Shown here in pieces: positions 56,851-64,000 of a stretch of 64,000 nucleotides of DNA. Location: NCBI GenBank assembly GCA_938036625.1, contig CALHQH010000037.1, forward strand, positions 1-64,000, read 5' to 3'. Positions within the stretch are counted from its first letter, which is position 1. Each line of letters begins with the position of its first letter. The position numbers and the translations under genes were made by a program. The stretch comes from an uncultured Candidatus Saccharibacteria bacterium. GTDB lineage: Bacteria; Patescibacteriota; Saccharimonadia; Saccharimonadales; Saccharimonadaceae. A model generated the notes under the pieces. The model searched no databases and had not been told where the DNA came from. It saw only the letters and a list, made by a program, of their open reading frames with translations.

Positions 56851-56879
56851 TTGTCTATCGCCCCAGGCATAAGTATAAT
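56851..56879 (+). promoter_or_regulatory. Sigma70-type promoter giving a leaderless mRNA
   Basis: TTGTCT (56851-56856), 17 bases, TATAAT (56874-56879), then six bases to ATG 56886. Confidence 0.7.
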
Positions 56880-56885
56880 AGGGAT

Positions 56886-57551
56886 ATGACGAAGCAATCT
56901 TACAAACGACGAAGTTTTCTTAGTGGCAGCACCTTTGCCATTATCGGGCTGGCACTGCTGGTGGTGCTCTTTGGTGGGTTTTCGGCCTGGGCCTACACCA
57001 ACTATACCGAGGCCAAGAGCAACCTCGATAGCAAAATTACCGCAGCGCAAGCTGAGGCCAAGAAGACGCAAGCAGACGAAGACGAGAAGAAATTTGCCGA
57101 GCGCGAGAAGCAGCCGATGCTGCAGTTCGTTGGGCCAGATGACTATGGCCGCCTGACCTTCGACTACCCCAAGACCTGGAGTGCCTACCAAGCCACCGAT
57201 GTGAGCGAGGGTGGTGGCAAGACGTATGAGGCGTACCTCAACCCCCGTGTGGTGCCACCAGTGACAGACACGCAGAAGATTGCCATTCGGATTAGCATCG
57301 AGCAAAAGATCTACGACAAAGCGGTCGCCGACTACGACAGCCAAATCAAAAAAGGCGAGCTGAAGTCGAGCGCCTGGAGCAATGACAAAGGCCTGACGGG
57401 CACGCGCCTGGAAGGGAACTTTAGCAAAGATATCCGCGGCACCGCAGTGGTGATCAAGATGCGCGACCGGACGCTCACGGTGCGGACGGATGCCGACGTG
57501 TTTAATAACGACTACGAAGCCCTGATAAAAACCATTAAATTTAACGAATAA
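56886..57551 (+). CDS. Membrane-anchored exported protein, PsbP-like domain suspected, 221 aa
   Basis: A basic N-terminus and transmembrane helix (FAIIGLALLVVLFGGFSAWA) are followed by a short coiled coil (NLDSKITAAQAEAKKTQADE) and a beta-rich domain starting YGRLTFDYPKTWSAYQATDV. The F-x-YP-x-xW pattern is typical of PsbP/MOG1-like folds in exported proteins. The end is VFNNDYEALIKTIKFNE. The start is ATG 56886, set by the leaderless promoter; the frame is open to 56820 but that would lie upstream. Function unknown. Confidence 0.78.
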   Translation: MTKQSYKRRSFLSGSTFAIIGLALLVVLFGGFSAWAYTNYTEAKSNLDSKITAAQAEAKKTQADEDEKKFAEREKQPMLQFVGPDDYGRLTFDYPKTWSAYQATDVSEGGGKTYEAYLNPRVVPPVTDTQKIAIRISIEQKIYDKAVADYDSQIKKGELKSSAWSNDKGLTGTRLEGNFSKDIRGTAVVIKMRDRTLTVRTDADVFNNDYEALIKTIKFNE

Positions 57552-57592
57552 ATATAGAACATTGCGACGATCTGTGCTACAATGCAGCTGGT

Positions 57593-58330
57593 ATGAGCAC
57601 GGAGGGGAATGCGGTTATGATGAGCGGCGCTTCCTGGGGGGAGGCGTCGCTCTTTGTTGCGGCGGCACACGACCTCAAGTCGCCACTGGCGCTGCTGCGG
57701 CAATTGGCGCTGAGCTTGGAGGCTGGGGGCCTGTCGCCTGTCGAGGTGGCCGAGCTAGCCCGGCGGATGGCACTAACCAGCGAGCGGGCCTTGCGCCTCA
57801 CCACCGACTTAACGCAGTCCACCCGCCTCCACGAGGAATTATTTGGCACCGAGCCGCTCAACTTGGCGTTGGTAGCGCGCGACGTCGTGGCCGAGCTGCA
57901 GCCACTCTACGCCGCCAAGGGGCGGCGCCTAGCGGTGCACGTGCCGCGACGGGCAGTGGTAGGTCTTGGCAACCGCGACCTTCTGCGGCGCATCCTGTGC
58001 AACTTCGCCGACAATGCACTCCACTACAGTGGCGAAGGCGATGCACCCGTGGTGGTGCGACTCTCCCGGCGAGCTGGCGGCCAGGTAATCCGCCTAGCGG
58101 TGCGCGACTATGGCCCAGCTATTGCGCCATCACTCTGGCGGCAATTGGAACAGCGCCTTGGTGTCAGCGCACAGCCATTGCACAGCCGGCCAGGCAGCAG
58201 TGGCCTAGGGCTCTACATTGCGGGGCAATTTGCCAGCGCGATGGAGACGCAGATTGGGGCAGTGCGGCACCGCGATGGCGCCACCTTCTACATCGATCTC
58301 CAGGCGGTGTATCAACAGAGGTTATTATGA
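57593..58330 (+). CDS. Soluble histidine kinase without sensor domain
   Basis: The H-box is FVAAAHDLKSPLALLRQLAL with the phospho-accepting His near residue 26, almost at the N-terminus. The ATPase domain shows the N-box LCNFADNALHYSGEG, G1 VRDYGPAI and G2 RPGSSGLGLYIAGQFASAM. There is no membrane segment and no PAS or GAF domain, so the signal must come through the dimerisation helices or a partner. The length of 245 is the bare catalytic core. TACAAT ends nine bases before the ATG. The stop overlaps the start of the regulator (ATGA). Confidence 0.92.
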   Translation: MSTEGNAVMMSGASWGEASLFVAAAHDLKSPLALLRQLALSLEAGGLSPVEVAELARRMALTSERALRLTTDLTQSTRLHEELFGTEPLNLALVARDVVAELQPLYAAKGRRLAVHVPRRAVVGLGNRDLLRRILCNFADNALHYSGEGDAPVVVRLSRRAGGQVIRLAVRDYGPAIAPSLWRQLEQRLGVSAQPLHSRPGSSGLGLYIAGQFASAMETQIGAVRHRDGATFYIDLQAVYQQRLL

Positions 58331-58719
58331 CGCAATCGCCACCGCGGGTGTTGGTCATCGACGATGATCAATGGTTTGCTGAGCTGCAGCTTGCGGCAGT
58401 GCAGCGGGCTGGTATGGTGCCTGTCTATGCGGCCGATGTGCTGGCTGGCATGGCAGCGCTCGACGAGGCACTCCCAGCAGTGATCATCCTCGATATGTTC
58501 ATGCCAGGGGGTAATGGCCTGGTGCTGCTCCACGAACTGCAATCGTATAGCGACACAGCGCGCATCCCCATTATCATCTGTAGTAATAATGCGAGCGACA
58601 TGACGCTAGCCGATCTTGCGCCCTACGGTGTGGTGGCCTTGCTGGACAAAACAACGATGCATCCGAGCGACGTGACGAACTTACTATGCAGGTATATCCC
58701 AAGCGAGGTAGCGACATGA
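58327..58719 (+). CDS. Single-domain response regulator paired with the kinase
   Basis: Receiver domain, 130 residues, with the acidic pair in RVLVIDDDQWFAELQL, the phospho-Asp in AVIILDMFMPGGNGLVLLHE, the switch Ser/Thr region in IPIIICSNNASDM and the Lys in VALLDKTTMHPSDV. There is no DNA-binding output domain. It overlaps the kinase by four bases and recO by four bases, so it is co-transcribed with both. Confidence 0.92.
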   Translation: MTQSPPRVLVIDDDQWFAELQLAAVQRAGMVPVYAADVLAGMAALDEALPAVIILDMFMPGGNGLVLLHELQSYSDTARIPIIICSNNASDMTLADLAPYGVVALLDKTTMHPSDVTNLLCRYIPSEVAT

Positions 58720-59390
58720 GTATGCAGCGCACCACAGCGATCGTCCTGCGCCGCACCAACTATGGCGAGGCCGACCGCGTGCTGCAATTGCTCACGCCAG
58801 AGGGGCAGCGAGCAGTAATCGCCAAGGGTGTCCGGCGCGAAAAGAGCCGACTAGCTGGGGCGGTTGAGCTCTTTGCGATCAGCGATGTCGTCATCCGCCA
58901 GGGGCGCAGTGAGCTGGGCGTGCTAACACAGGCCCGCCTGACGAAGTATTATCAGACAATCGTGGCCGATTACGATCGCCTACAAGCTGGCTATGCCGCC
59001 ATCCAACTGGTGACACAAGCTAGTCGCATGCTAGACGAGCCAGCGTGGTATGAGGTGCTGCGCTTGGTGTATGAGGGGCTCAATCAGCCTAGCGTACCCG
59101 TCATGCTTACTCAAGCCTGGCTAGCCATCCACTATGCAGCGCTGCAGGGCTACGAGCTTAACCTGCTGCGCGACGTTGTAGGCCAGCCCCTCCAGCCCGA
59201 GCGGCGATATATGTATGACGGGTCAGAACGTGGCCTGCGCCTCAGCGACCAAGGCGACATTACCGCAGCGCACATCAAGCTGCTCCGCCTGCTCGCTACA
59301 CGTCCACCCACAGTGGTATCACAGGTCGGTGGTGTGCTAGCCATCCTGCCCGAGTGCTGGCTGGTGGCACGGCAGCATGCTGGGGTGTAA
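58716..59390 (+). CDS. recO: DNA repair protein RecO
   Basis: RecO loads RecA onto SSB-coated DNA in the RecFOR pathway. The N-terminal OB fold is clear: TTAIVLRRTNYGEADRVLQL, then LTPEGQRAVIAKGVRREKSR and LAGAVELFAISDVVIRQGRS. The helical C-terminal domain follows (QTIVADYDRLQAGYAAIQLV). The C-terminal zinc cysteines of many RecO proteins are absent. The start is ATG 58716 (MSMQRTTAIV), overlapping the regulator stop by four bases; a start at 58686 is possible but less fitting. Linkage of a two-component pair to recO is unusual. Confidence 0.93.
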   Translation: MSMQRTTAIVLRRTNYGEADRVLQLLTPEGQRAVIAKGVRREKSRLAGAVELFAISDVVIRQGRSELGVLTQARLTKYYQTIVADYDRLQAGYAAIQLVTQASRMLDEPAWYEVLRLVYEGLNQPSVPVMLTQAWLAIHYAALQGYELNLLRDVVGQPLQPERRYMYDGSERGLRLSDQGDITAAHIKLLRLLATRPPTVVSQVGGVLAILPECWLVARQHAGV

Positions 59391-59423
59391 TGCTATAGCC
59401 TGAACCTTAAATCCTTCCTGTCG

Positions 59424-59536
59424 CCCCATAGCAGCTCACCGCACCGAAAATGTTCCGGCCAGATTATGCACAGCACTCTTCCGTCTGTTTGATCGCTGGC
59501 CTCCATATATTTTCTTGTTTTGTAAGTTGCTTGGGG
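59424..59536 (-). ncRNA. Structured intergenic element, copy C (inverted)
   Basis: Read on the minus strand, the core strands are ACAAGAAAATATATGGAGGC and TCTGGCCGGAACATTTTCGG, nearly identical to copy B. The outer stem pairs 59424-59439 with 59522-59536: about 15 positions with one bulge, one mismatch and one wobble, and a sequence unrelated to that of copies A and B. The inner loop also keeps CAGACGGAAGAG against TATACGGAAAAG in copy B. It lies between recO and glyS, pointing away from glyS. Confidence 0.6.
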
Positions 59537-59613
59537 GTAGAGCGTGAGGTTATTGAGATGGAGGTATCAATGCCATGCTTGGCCATAAGACACACTCTAC
59601 TTTAGGAAAATGC

Positions 59614-59671
59614 TATAATAATACCAAAGAACCAATCATGAAGCTGCCGCGTTGCCAACGCGGAGAAAGGA
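59614..59671 (+). promoter_or_regulatory. glyS -10, leader hairpin and ribosome binding site
   Basis: TATAAT (59614-59619) starts a leader of about 50 bases. It contains a perfect 7-bp hairpin with a three-base loop (CCGCGTT GCC AACGCGG, 59647-59663) whose 3' arm touches the ribosome binding site GAGAAAGGA. GTG 59677 follows at the right distance. The hairpin could modulate access to the site. Confidence 0.55.
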
Positions 59672-59676
59672 CGCGT

Positions 59677-61386
59677 GTGAGTAGCGCAACGAGTAATGTA
59701 ACAATGGAAGCAATTATTAGCCTGTGCAAGCGCCGAGGCTTTATTTACCAGGGGTCGGATGTCTATGGCGGTCTTTCTGGCACCTGGGATTATGGTCCGC
59801 TGGGTGTGCAGCTGAAGCGTAATATCATGAATTTGTGGTGGCGCAGGTTTGTTGACGAGCGCGACGACATGTATGGTGTGGATGCGGCGATTTTAATGAA
59901 TCAGAAAGTCTGGCAGGCGAGTGGGCATGTGGATACCTTTTCTGATCCGCTAATTGAATGTTCTCATTGTAGGATGCGTTTTCGTTTTGATAAGCTTATC
60001 GATACTGAACACTATGCTCAAGCTATTAATTACTGTGATGAGATCGTCAAAGCTGATGATGAACAAAATATGGAAAAGATAGATGAGCTAAAGAGCGCAT
60101 TTACGGATTATTATAGAAATAGCTCGTACAACTTTGAATACATTAAGGACCTATTCTATGGTCTTGTAAATGAAGTAAAGACTGACATAACAATCAATGA
60201 TCGTTTGCGCGCCCTCCTTAAAGAGGCAAGAAAATACACTGGAAACTTTGCACAGTTTTATGTAAACGATTTAACTGAGCTAAAATGTCCAAATTGTGGT
60301 TCGGAAAAAAAATGGGGAAATCCTTTCCAGTTTAATATGATGTTTAGCACTATTGTTGGCGCAAAGTGGGGTATGGCCGAAACCATAGATAATGGAGGCT
60401 ATATAACAGCTGAGTTTAGGTCATTTGATAAAAATGGCGAGCAAACTATGCAGGATACACCTTTGACGAAGACTGATCAGATTAATGGGCTAATGTATTT
60501 TGATAAGGGAGCAAAAACGTATCTCCGCCCAGAGACCGCCCAAGGTATCTTCACTAATTTCAAAAACGTCGTCGACAGTTTTTACCCGAACCTACCGTTT
60601 GGTATCGCTCAGCAGGGCAAGGCCTTCCGCAACGAAATCGCGCCGCGCGACTTTGTCTTCCGCAGCCGCGAGTTTGAGCAGATGGAGATTGAATACTTTG
60701 TGGATCCGGAGCATTGGCAGGAGGCGTTTGATGAGCTGCTGGCGGCGACACATGTATTTTTGGCAGAATTGGGCTTGAAACCAGAGCACATCCACGAGCT
60801 GGACGTGCCGGCGGAGGATCGGGCGCACTACAGCAAAAAGACGATCGACATTGAGTATGATTATCCAATTGGCCGCGAGGAGCTGATGGGCATTGCGTAT
60901 CGCACCGACTTTGACCTGATGAACATCCAACGCGCCAGCGGCAAGAGCATGGAGTACACCGTCAAAGGGACGAACACAAAATTTGTGCCGCATGTCATCG
61001 AGCCGTCGTTTGGTGTCGAGCGGGCGCTGATGGCGGTGCTGGCCAGTAGCTACCGCGAGGACGAGCAAAACGGCGAAAAGCGGGTGTATTTGGCGCTGCC
61101 AGAGCATTTGGCGCCAGTCAAATTTGCCGTTTCACCGCTGCTGAAAAACAAGCCAGAATTGGTGGAAAAAGCCCGTGATGTCTACGCCAGCCTCGCCAAA
61201 GCCAACCCCGGCCGGGTGATGTGGGACGACAACGGCAACATCGGCAAACGCTACCGCCGCCAGGATGAAATCGGCACGCCGTACTGCGTGGTGATCGACT
61301 TCCAGACGCTCGAGGACGGCACCGTCACCGTCCGCGAGCGAGATACGACGGAGCAGAGGCGGGTTGTCGTCGATAAGCTAGTATAG
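59677..61386 (+). CDS. glyS: Glycyl-tRNA synthetase (alpha2 type)
   Basis: GlyRS of the homodimeric class II type found in Gram-positives, archaea and eukaryotes. The N-terminus ISLCKRRGFIYQGSDVYGGL and GTWDYGPLGVQLKRNIMNLW is the family signature. CPNCGSEKKWGNPFQFNMMF belongs to the insert; catalytic motifs are LRPETAQGIFTNFKNVVDSF, GKAFRNEIAPRDFVFRSREF and VIEPSFGVERALMAVL, and the anticodon domain ends the protein. The start at GTG 59677 fits the ribosome binding site; ATG 59704 is the alternative, and a frame start at 59575 lies before the promoter. The stretch of about 59930-60530 is markedly AT-rich with AGA/AGG and ATA codons, against GC-rich ends, which suggests recombination inside the gene. 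Confidence 0.95.
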   Translation: MSSATSNVTMEAIISLCKRRGFIYQGSDVYGGLSGTWDYGPLGVQLKRNIMNLWWRRFVDERDDMYGVDAAILMNQKVWQASGHVDTFSDPLIECSHCRMRFRFDKLIDTEHYAQAINYCDEIVKADDEQNMEKIDELKSAFTDYYRNSSYNFEYIKDLFYGLVNEVKTDITINDRLRALLKEARKYTGNFAQFYVNDLTELKCPNCGSEKKWGNPFQFNMMFSTIVGAKWGMAETIDNGGYITAEFRSFDKNGEQTMQDTPLTKTDQINGLMYFDKGAKTYLRPETAQGIFTNFKNVVDSFYPNLPFGIAQQGKAFRNEIAPRDFVFRSREFEQMEIEYFVDPEHWQEAFDELLAATHVFLAELGLKPEHIHELDVPAEDRAHYSKKTIDIEYDYPIGREELMGIAYRTDFDLMNIQRASGKSMEYTVKGTNTKFVPHVIEPSFGVERALMAVLASSYREDEQNGEKRVYLALPEHLAPVKFAVSPLLKNKPELVEKARDVYASLAKANPGRVMWDDNGNIGKRYRRQDEIGTPYCVVIDFQTLEDGTVTVRERDTTEQRRVVVDKLV

Positions 61387-61475
61387 CGGTAGTACGTCCG
61401 CTTATTGCCGAAACACTACAATTGCAATATACTATGCAAAAACGGTAATTGAATTATACACAGAAGGAGCGACCG

Positions 61476-62738
61476 ATGAACGGAGAGAAATCTATCCCGA
61501 ATGGCTGGGAATCATACACATACTCAGTAACAGGTGAAGAGACGGAATTTATCATTCCAAAAAAGGGTGTGTCTATCGAGGTGGCAAAGCAGCCCCAAGA
61601 GAGACTGTTGTCTTTAGATCGGCGCGGTGAGATCTCATTTGTTGAGGAAGCGAAGAATGAGATCTTCGATAAGGAAGAGTATCGGGAATTCGGCAAGTCT
61701 TTCTTTCAGGCGCTGCGGTCGACATCTCGCATTATTAGCTATGCGACGGGCCAACCGTATCATGAGATGGGGCTAAAAAGCTGCGCGCCGCTCGGCACAA
61801 GTGCCACCAGAGGGCTTTTGCGCTTAGCTCAGCGGTATGAAAAACTCAAAGAGCGGGAGGATGACCCACGTGTTGTTGTAACGCCGTATAATCTCAGCCG
61901 CAATCTGTGGGAGCAAGCCTTTCGGCGAGCGATGGAAGATGATAGCATCGAGAATAACCCGTTGCGGCAGCAAATTGATACAACACACGATATGAAGCGA
62001 ACGATATATGGCCTACATGTCCGCAGGAGTCTATCCCATGATGCGTGGCCAAAATTCAATACAGTTCCAGAGGGTACAGCGGTTTTTTATAGCCCTGATG
62101 GCATCCCCTGTACGGCAAGTGTTATTGTTGGTAGGCAAAAGCCGCGGTTTCTAGGGATGAGCTACCAAAAAGTCCACAAGCTAGATTGGGTCGATATAAA
62201 AGGGCCTGATCCGTCGGTCGAACAGGCGCTATCACAGGTGGCGACTGCACTCATAGACCAGAGCGGTCAACAGTCATCCAAAGAAGGTAAAAAGCCCGAT
62301 CCAACACTGACCTTTGCCATTCCTGGCTTTGTTTCGGTTGGAGGGATTCCAATTCGTTTTCCTCGTAAATCTGAGCAGAAGCAAAACTCCGATCAGATGC
62401 ATGCGAAAAGTCTTGATGCAGTAGCTACAGAAGGGCAGAATCAATCTCCGCTCGATAAAGACCCGAATCTCTATAAGCGATATGGTTACGACAGCCAAAC
62501 CATCGCAGAAGCCCTGACTGCCGAGCTGAGTCGGATTATCGAAGGAGAGTCACAAGCACCGGGCTATCAAGTCTATGGAGCATACTGCAAGGCACCAGAG
62601 CAGTCTCTGTATGCTCCGTATATTGCATGGGATGACAGTGGTTATGTTGTATTATCTCTCCAGGATATCCATAAGGGTGATGAGCAGATCGGCTTTCGTC
62701 ATGCCACGCGGTGTTTATCTGAATCACCTCGAGTGTAA
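61476..62738 (+). CDS. Uncharacterised soluble protein, 420 aa
   Basis: Family not recognised. It starts MNGEKSIPNGWESYTYSVTG after AAGGAG (ATG 61476). The middle contains helical segments (RGLLRLAQRYEKLKEREDDP, RNLWEQAFRRAMEDDSIENN) and a beta-like stretch (GTAVFYSPDGIPCTASVIVG). A polar linker around residues 265-330 separates a C-terminal domain: IAEALTAELSRIIEG, then QVYGAYCKAPEQSLYAPYIA and WDDSGYVVLSLQDIHKGDEQ. No signal or membrane segment. The C-terminal helix resembles LADQLQEELSRILTE of the unknown protein at 27381, a weak hint of a shared domain. Confidence 0.75.
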   Translation: MNGEKSIPNGWESYTYSVTGEETEFIIPKKGVSIEVAKQPQERLLSLDRRGEISFVEEAKNEIFDKEEYREFGKSFFQALRSTSRIISYATGQPYHEMGLKSCAPLGTSATRGLLRLAQRYEKLKEREDDPRVVVTPYNLSRNLWEQAFRRAMEDDSIENNPLRQQIDTTHDMKRTIYGLHVRRSLSHDAWPKFNTVPEGTAVFYSPDGIPCTASVIVGRQKPRFLGMSYQKVHKLDWVDIKGPDPSVEQALSQVATALIDQSGQQSSKEGKKPDPTLTFAIPGFVSVGGIPIRFPRKSEQKQNSDQMHAKSLDAVATEGQNQSPLDKDPNLYKRYGYDSQTIAEALTAELSRIIEGESQAPGYQVYGAYCKAPEQSLYAPYIAWDDSGYVVLSLQDIHKGDEQIGFRHATRCLSESPRV

Positions 62739-62834
62739 CTAGTAGTGAGTCATCGACGTACCTGATAGATACAACACGGCAAGTAACGACTCTCTATGAG
62801 AGGGGCAGCCTTTAAAATCTCATAAGGAACCACC

Positions 62835-63299
62835 ATGCCAACACGCGTAAAAATCACAATTAACGACGACAACGCTGGCCGGGCGGCGCTCGATGCCTTG
62901 TACGCGGGCGCCAGCCAGGTGGCGCTGTGCCGCTATGCTTTGCGGCTGGCAGTGCACATTATGGAGACTGCGGGCTACAATGACCCGCACAACCCGGCCA
63001 TTACCGCCGGTTTTGCCGTCAACCGCCAGTGGCAGGCTGGTGTAGCCCGCATGCACGATGTGCGCCAAGCGGGCTTTGCGGTGCACAAGCTAGCGCGCCA
63101 AGCGCCGGATGAGCTCACCACGGCGGCGCTGCGCGTAGTAGGCCAAGCCATCGGCACCGGCCACATGCCAGAGCACGCCATGGTGGCTAGCGACCACGCC
63201 ATCAAGGTTATCAACCTCCTTCACCCCGGCGACCGAGCCGCCGCTGCCCGCGAGCGCCAGTGGCAGGTGCGGGTGATGGGGGAGGTGGCGGTTGTATAG
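62835..63299 (+). CDS. Imm5-like putative immunity protein
   Basis: A helical, Ala- and His-rich protein of 154 residues. The pattern AGASQVALCRYALRLAVHIM, then NRQWQAGVARMHDVRQAGFA and VVGQAIGTGHMPEHAMVASD with HAIKVINLL resembles the Imm5-like family, usually annotated as putative immunity proteins of polymorphic toxin systems. No toxin gene is visible in the window, and such proteins also occur alone, so immunity is not proven. AAGGAACCACC precedes the ATG at 62835. GC-rich codon use, unlike the AT-rich unknown gene before it. Confidence 0.65.
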   Translation: MPTRVKITINDDNAGRAALDALYAGASQVALCRYALRLAVHIMETAGYNDPHNPAITAGFAVNRQWQAGVARMHDVRQAGFAVHKLARQAPDELTTAALRVVGQAIGTGHMPEHAMVASDHAIKVINLLHPGDRAAAARERQWQVRVMGEVAVV

Positions 63300-63532
63300 C
63301 TTAAGGCAGTAAGTTAGCTGTCCGGCGCAAAATAGAAAAGAGTCCTTAGGCAATTAACTGTTCTGAACCTTTTCGTCTTAATAGCTCTATTGTAGCGACG
63401 ATAGAAGAATAAAGCAAATGAGCTGATCTAGTTATGGTGGATAATTATCTATATAAGTAAATAGCGAGAAAAGCTTCAAGGTGGTATAATCACCTCATAC
63501 GAACAAAACCGCAAAAGGCTAGGTGTATACAT

Positions 63533-64000
63533 ATGAGTAACACGACAGAAAAAACATCTAATTCACTCCCTCCCATTAAAAAAGAGCATCGCAACAAAGT
63601 ACTCATCACCCTCTTTCTCTTGACGGCGCTCGCCGGAGGCGGCTACTGGGCAGTTGTAGCTGCGACAAGCAGTAGCGCGCCGCCAGTAGCGCTAGCATTG
63701 CGCTTGGCGTACATCGCGGTTTTGTATATGCCGGTACCACTGTATACGCTCTTACTGAGTCGATTGATGCTTGGCATACCAATACCATTTCGTGCGTTGT
63801 TATCATTGAGGCATATCACCGTGAAGAAGTATGCATTGGTCGCTGGGCTATTCTTGGCCTGGGCAGTATTGATGATTGGCTCCGTTGCGGTTCTTGGCTG
63901 GTTGTGGCCAGAGACGTTTGGTCACCTAGCGACGACGAATGAGCACTTGGTATATAATCTTGAGAAGCTCATCGGTACATCAGTCGATACTAGCACGATG
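63533..64000 (+). CDS. Membrane protein, N-terminal part (runs off window)
   Basis: The frame is open from ATG 63533 to the window end (156 codons). A polar N-terminus (MSNTTEKTSNSLPPIKKEHR) leads to hydrophobic segments VLITLFLLTALAGGGYWAVV, LALRLAYIAVLYMPVPLYTL and YALVAGLFLAWAVLMIGSVA, then VLGWLWPETFGH. At least three or four transmembrane helices are present. The layout is like the N-terminal part of CPBP-type membrane proteases, whose catalytic motifs would lie beyond the window, but this cannot be confirmed. TATAAT at about 63485-63490 provides a promoter. Confidence 0.7.
   Translation, partial: MSNTTEKTSNSLPPIKKEHRNKVLITLFLLTALAGGGYWAVVAATSSSAPPVALALRLAYIAVLYMPVPLYTLLLSRLMLGIPIPFRALLSLRHITVKKYALVAGLFLAWAVLMIGSVAVLGWLWPETFGHLATTNEHLVYNLEKLIGTSVDTSTM

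Noticed and set aside
57562..58326. Long open frame extending upstream of the response regulator across the kinase gene
   Set aside because: It is an out-of-frame shadow of the kinase with a Gly/Arg/Ala-rich, low-complexity translation; the regulator starts at 58327.

Overview
The window looks like a chromosomal segment of a host-dependent Patescibacteria/CPR bacterium, most likely Saccharibacteria (TM7). This is inferred from gene content and style; no rRNA is present to confirm it. Translation, secretion, envelope and division genes are dense and mostly in short operons. They are interspersed with many soluble or single-membrane-span proteins that I do not recognise. Many genes have a -10 hexamer ending about six bases before the start codon, so leaderless mRNAs seem common. 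UGA is a normal stop: several genes end in TGA and a standard RF2 is encoded. I found no tRNA, rRNA, CRISPR array, transposase or phage module.

Layout. 1-5.4 kb: the 5' end of prfA and rpmE (both minus strand), separated by an unknown plus-strand gene, then another unknown gene and rpsB-tsf. 5.8-9.2 kb: frr, uppS, rseP and a CPBP protease. 9.5-14.3 kb: proS, greA, a His-rich membrane protein and lysS. 14.7-22.8 kb: envelope genes, namely a membrane-anchored six-hairpin glycosidase-like protein, a DUF2207-type membrane protein, uppP and a MacB-like ABC exporter pair. 23.0-24.5 kb: a membrane-anchored collagen-like protein with a C1q/TNF-like head, a candidate surface adhesin. 24.8-34.4 kb: serS-pyrD, an unknown gene, a hibernation factor, secA with an M16 peptidase, and small unknown genes. 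34.6-38.6 kb: murD, htpX and prfB. 38.7-42.6 kb: a 1301-residue SF1 helicase with a Vsr/DUF559-like nuclease and a WYL-like C-terminus, AT-rich against its neighbours and resembling single-gene anti-phage proteins. 42.7-48.3 kb: ftsE, ftsX and a coiled-coil CHAP hydrolase (an EnvC/PcsB-like arrangement), a CtpA-type protease and a CheY-like regulator. 48.4-53.2 kb: unknown proteins, rpmA and a Trm11-like methyltransferase. 53.2-59.4 kb: a flippase-like protein, xseA, xseB, a membrane methyltransferase, two anchored exported proteins, and a soluble histidine kinase/response regulator pair overlapping recO. 59.7-64 kb: glyS, an unknown protein, an Imm5-like protein and the start of a membrane protein.

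The main undescribed signal is a structured intergenic element of about 115 bases present three times (5493-5610, 9283-9399 and, inverted, 59424-59536). Its inner core is conserved, but its 15-21 bp outer stem has a different sequence in each copy while still pairing. That is compensatory change and suggests a structured RNA. Other leads are the helicase-nuclease-WYL protein, a possible phase-variable promoter with (AG)7 in its spacer at 318-348, the fixed -10-to-start spacing, a dual start for the CHAP hydrolase, and mosaic base composition inside glyS and proS.
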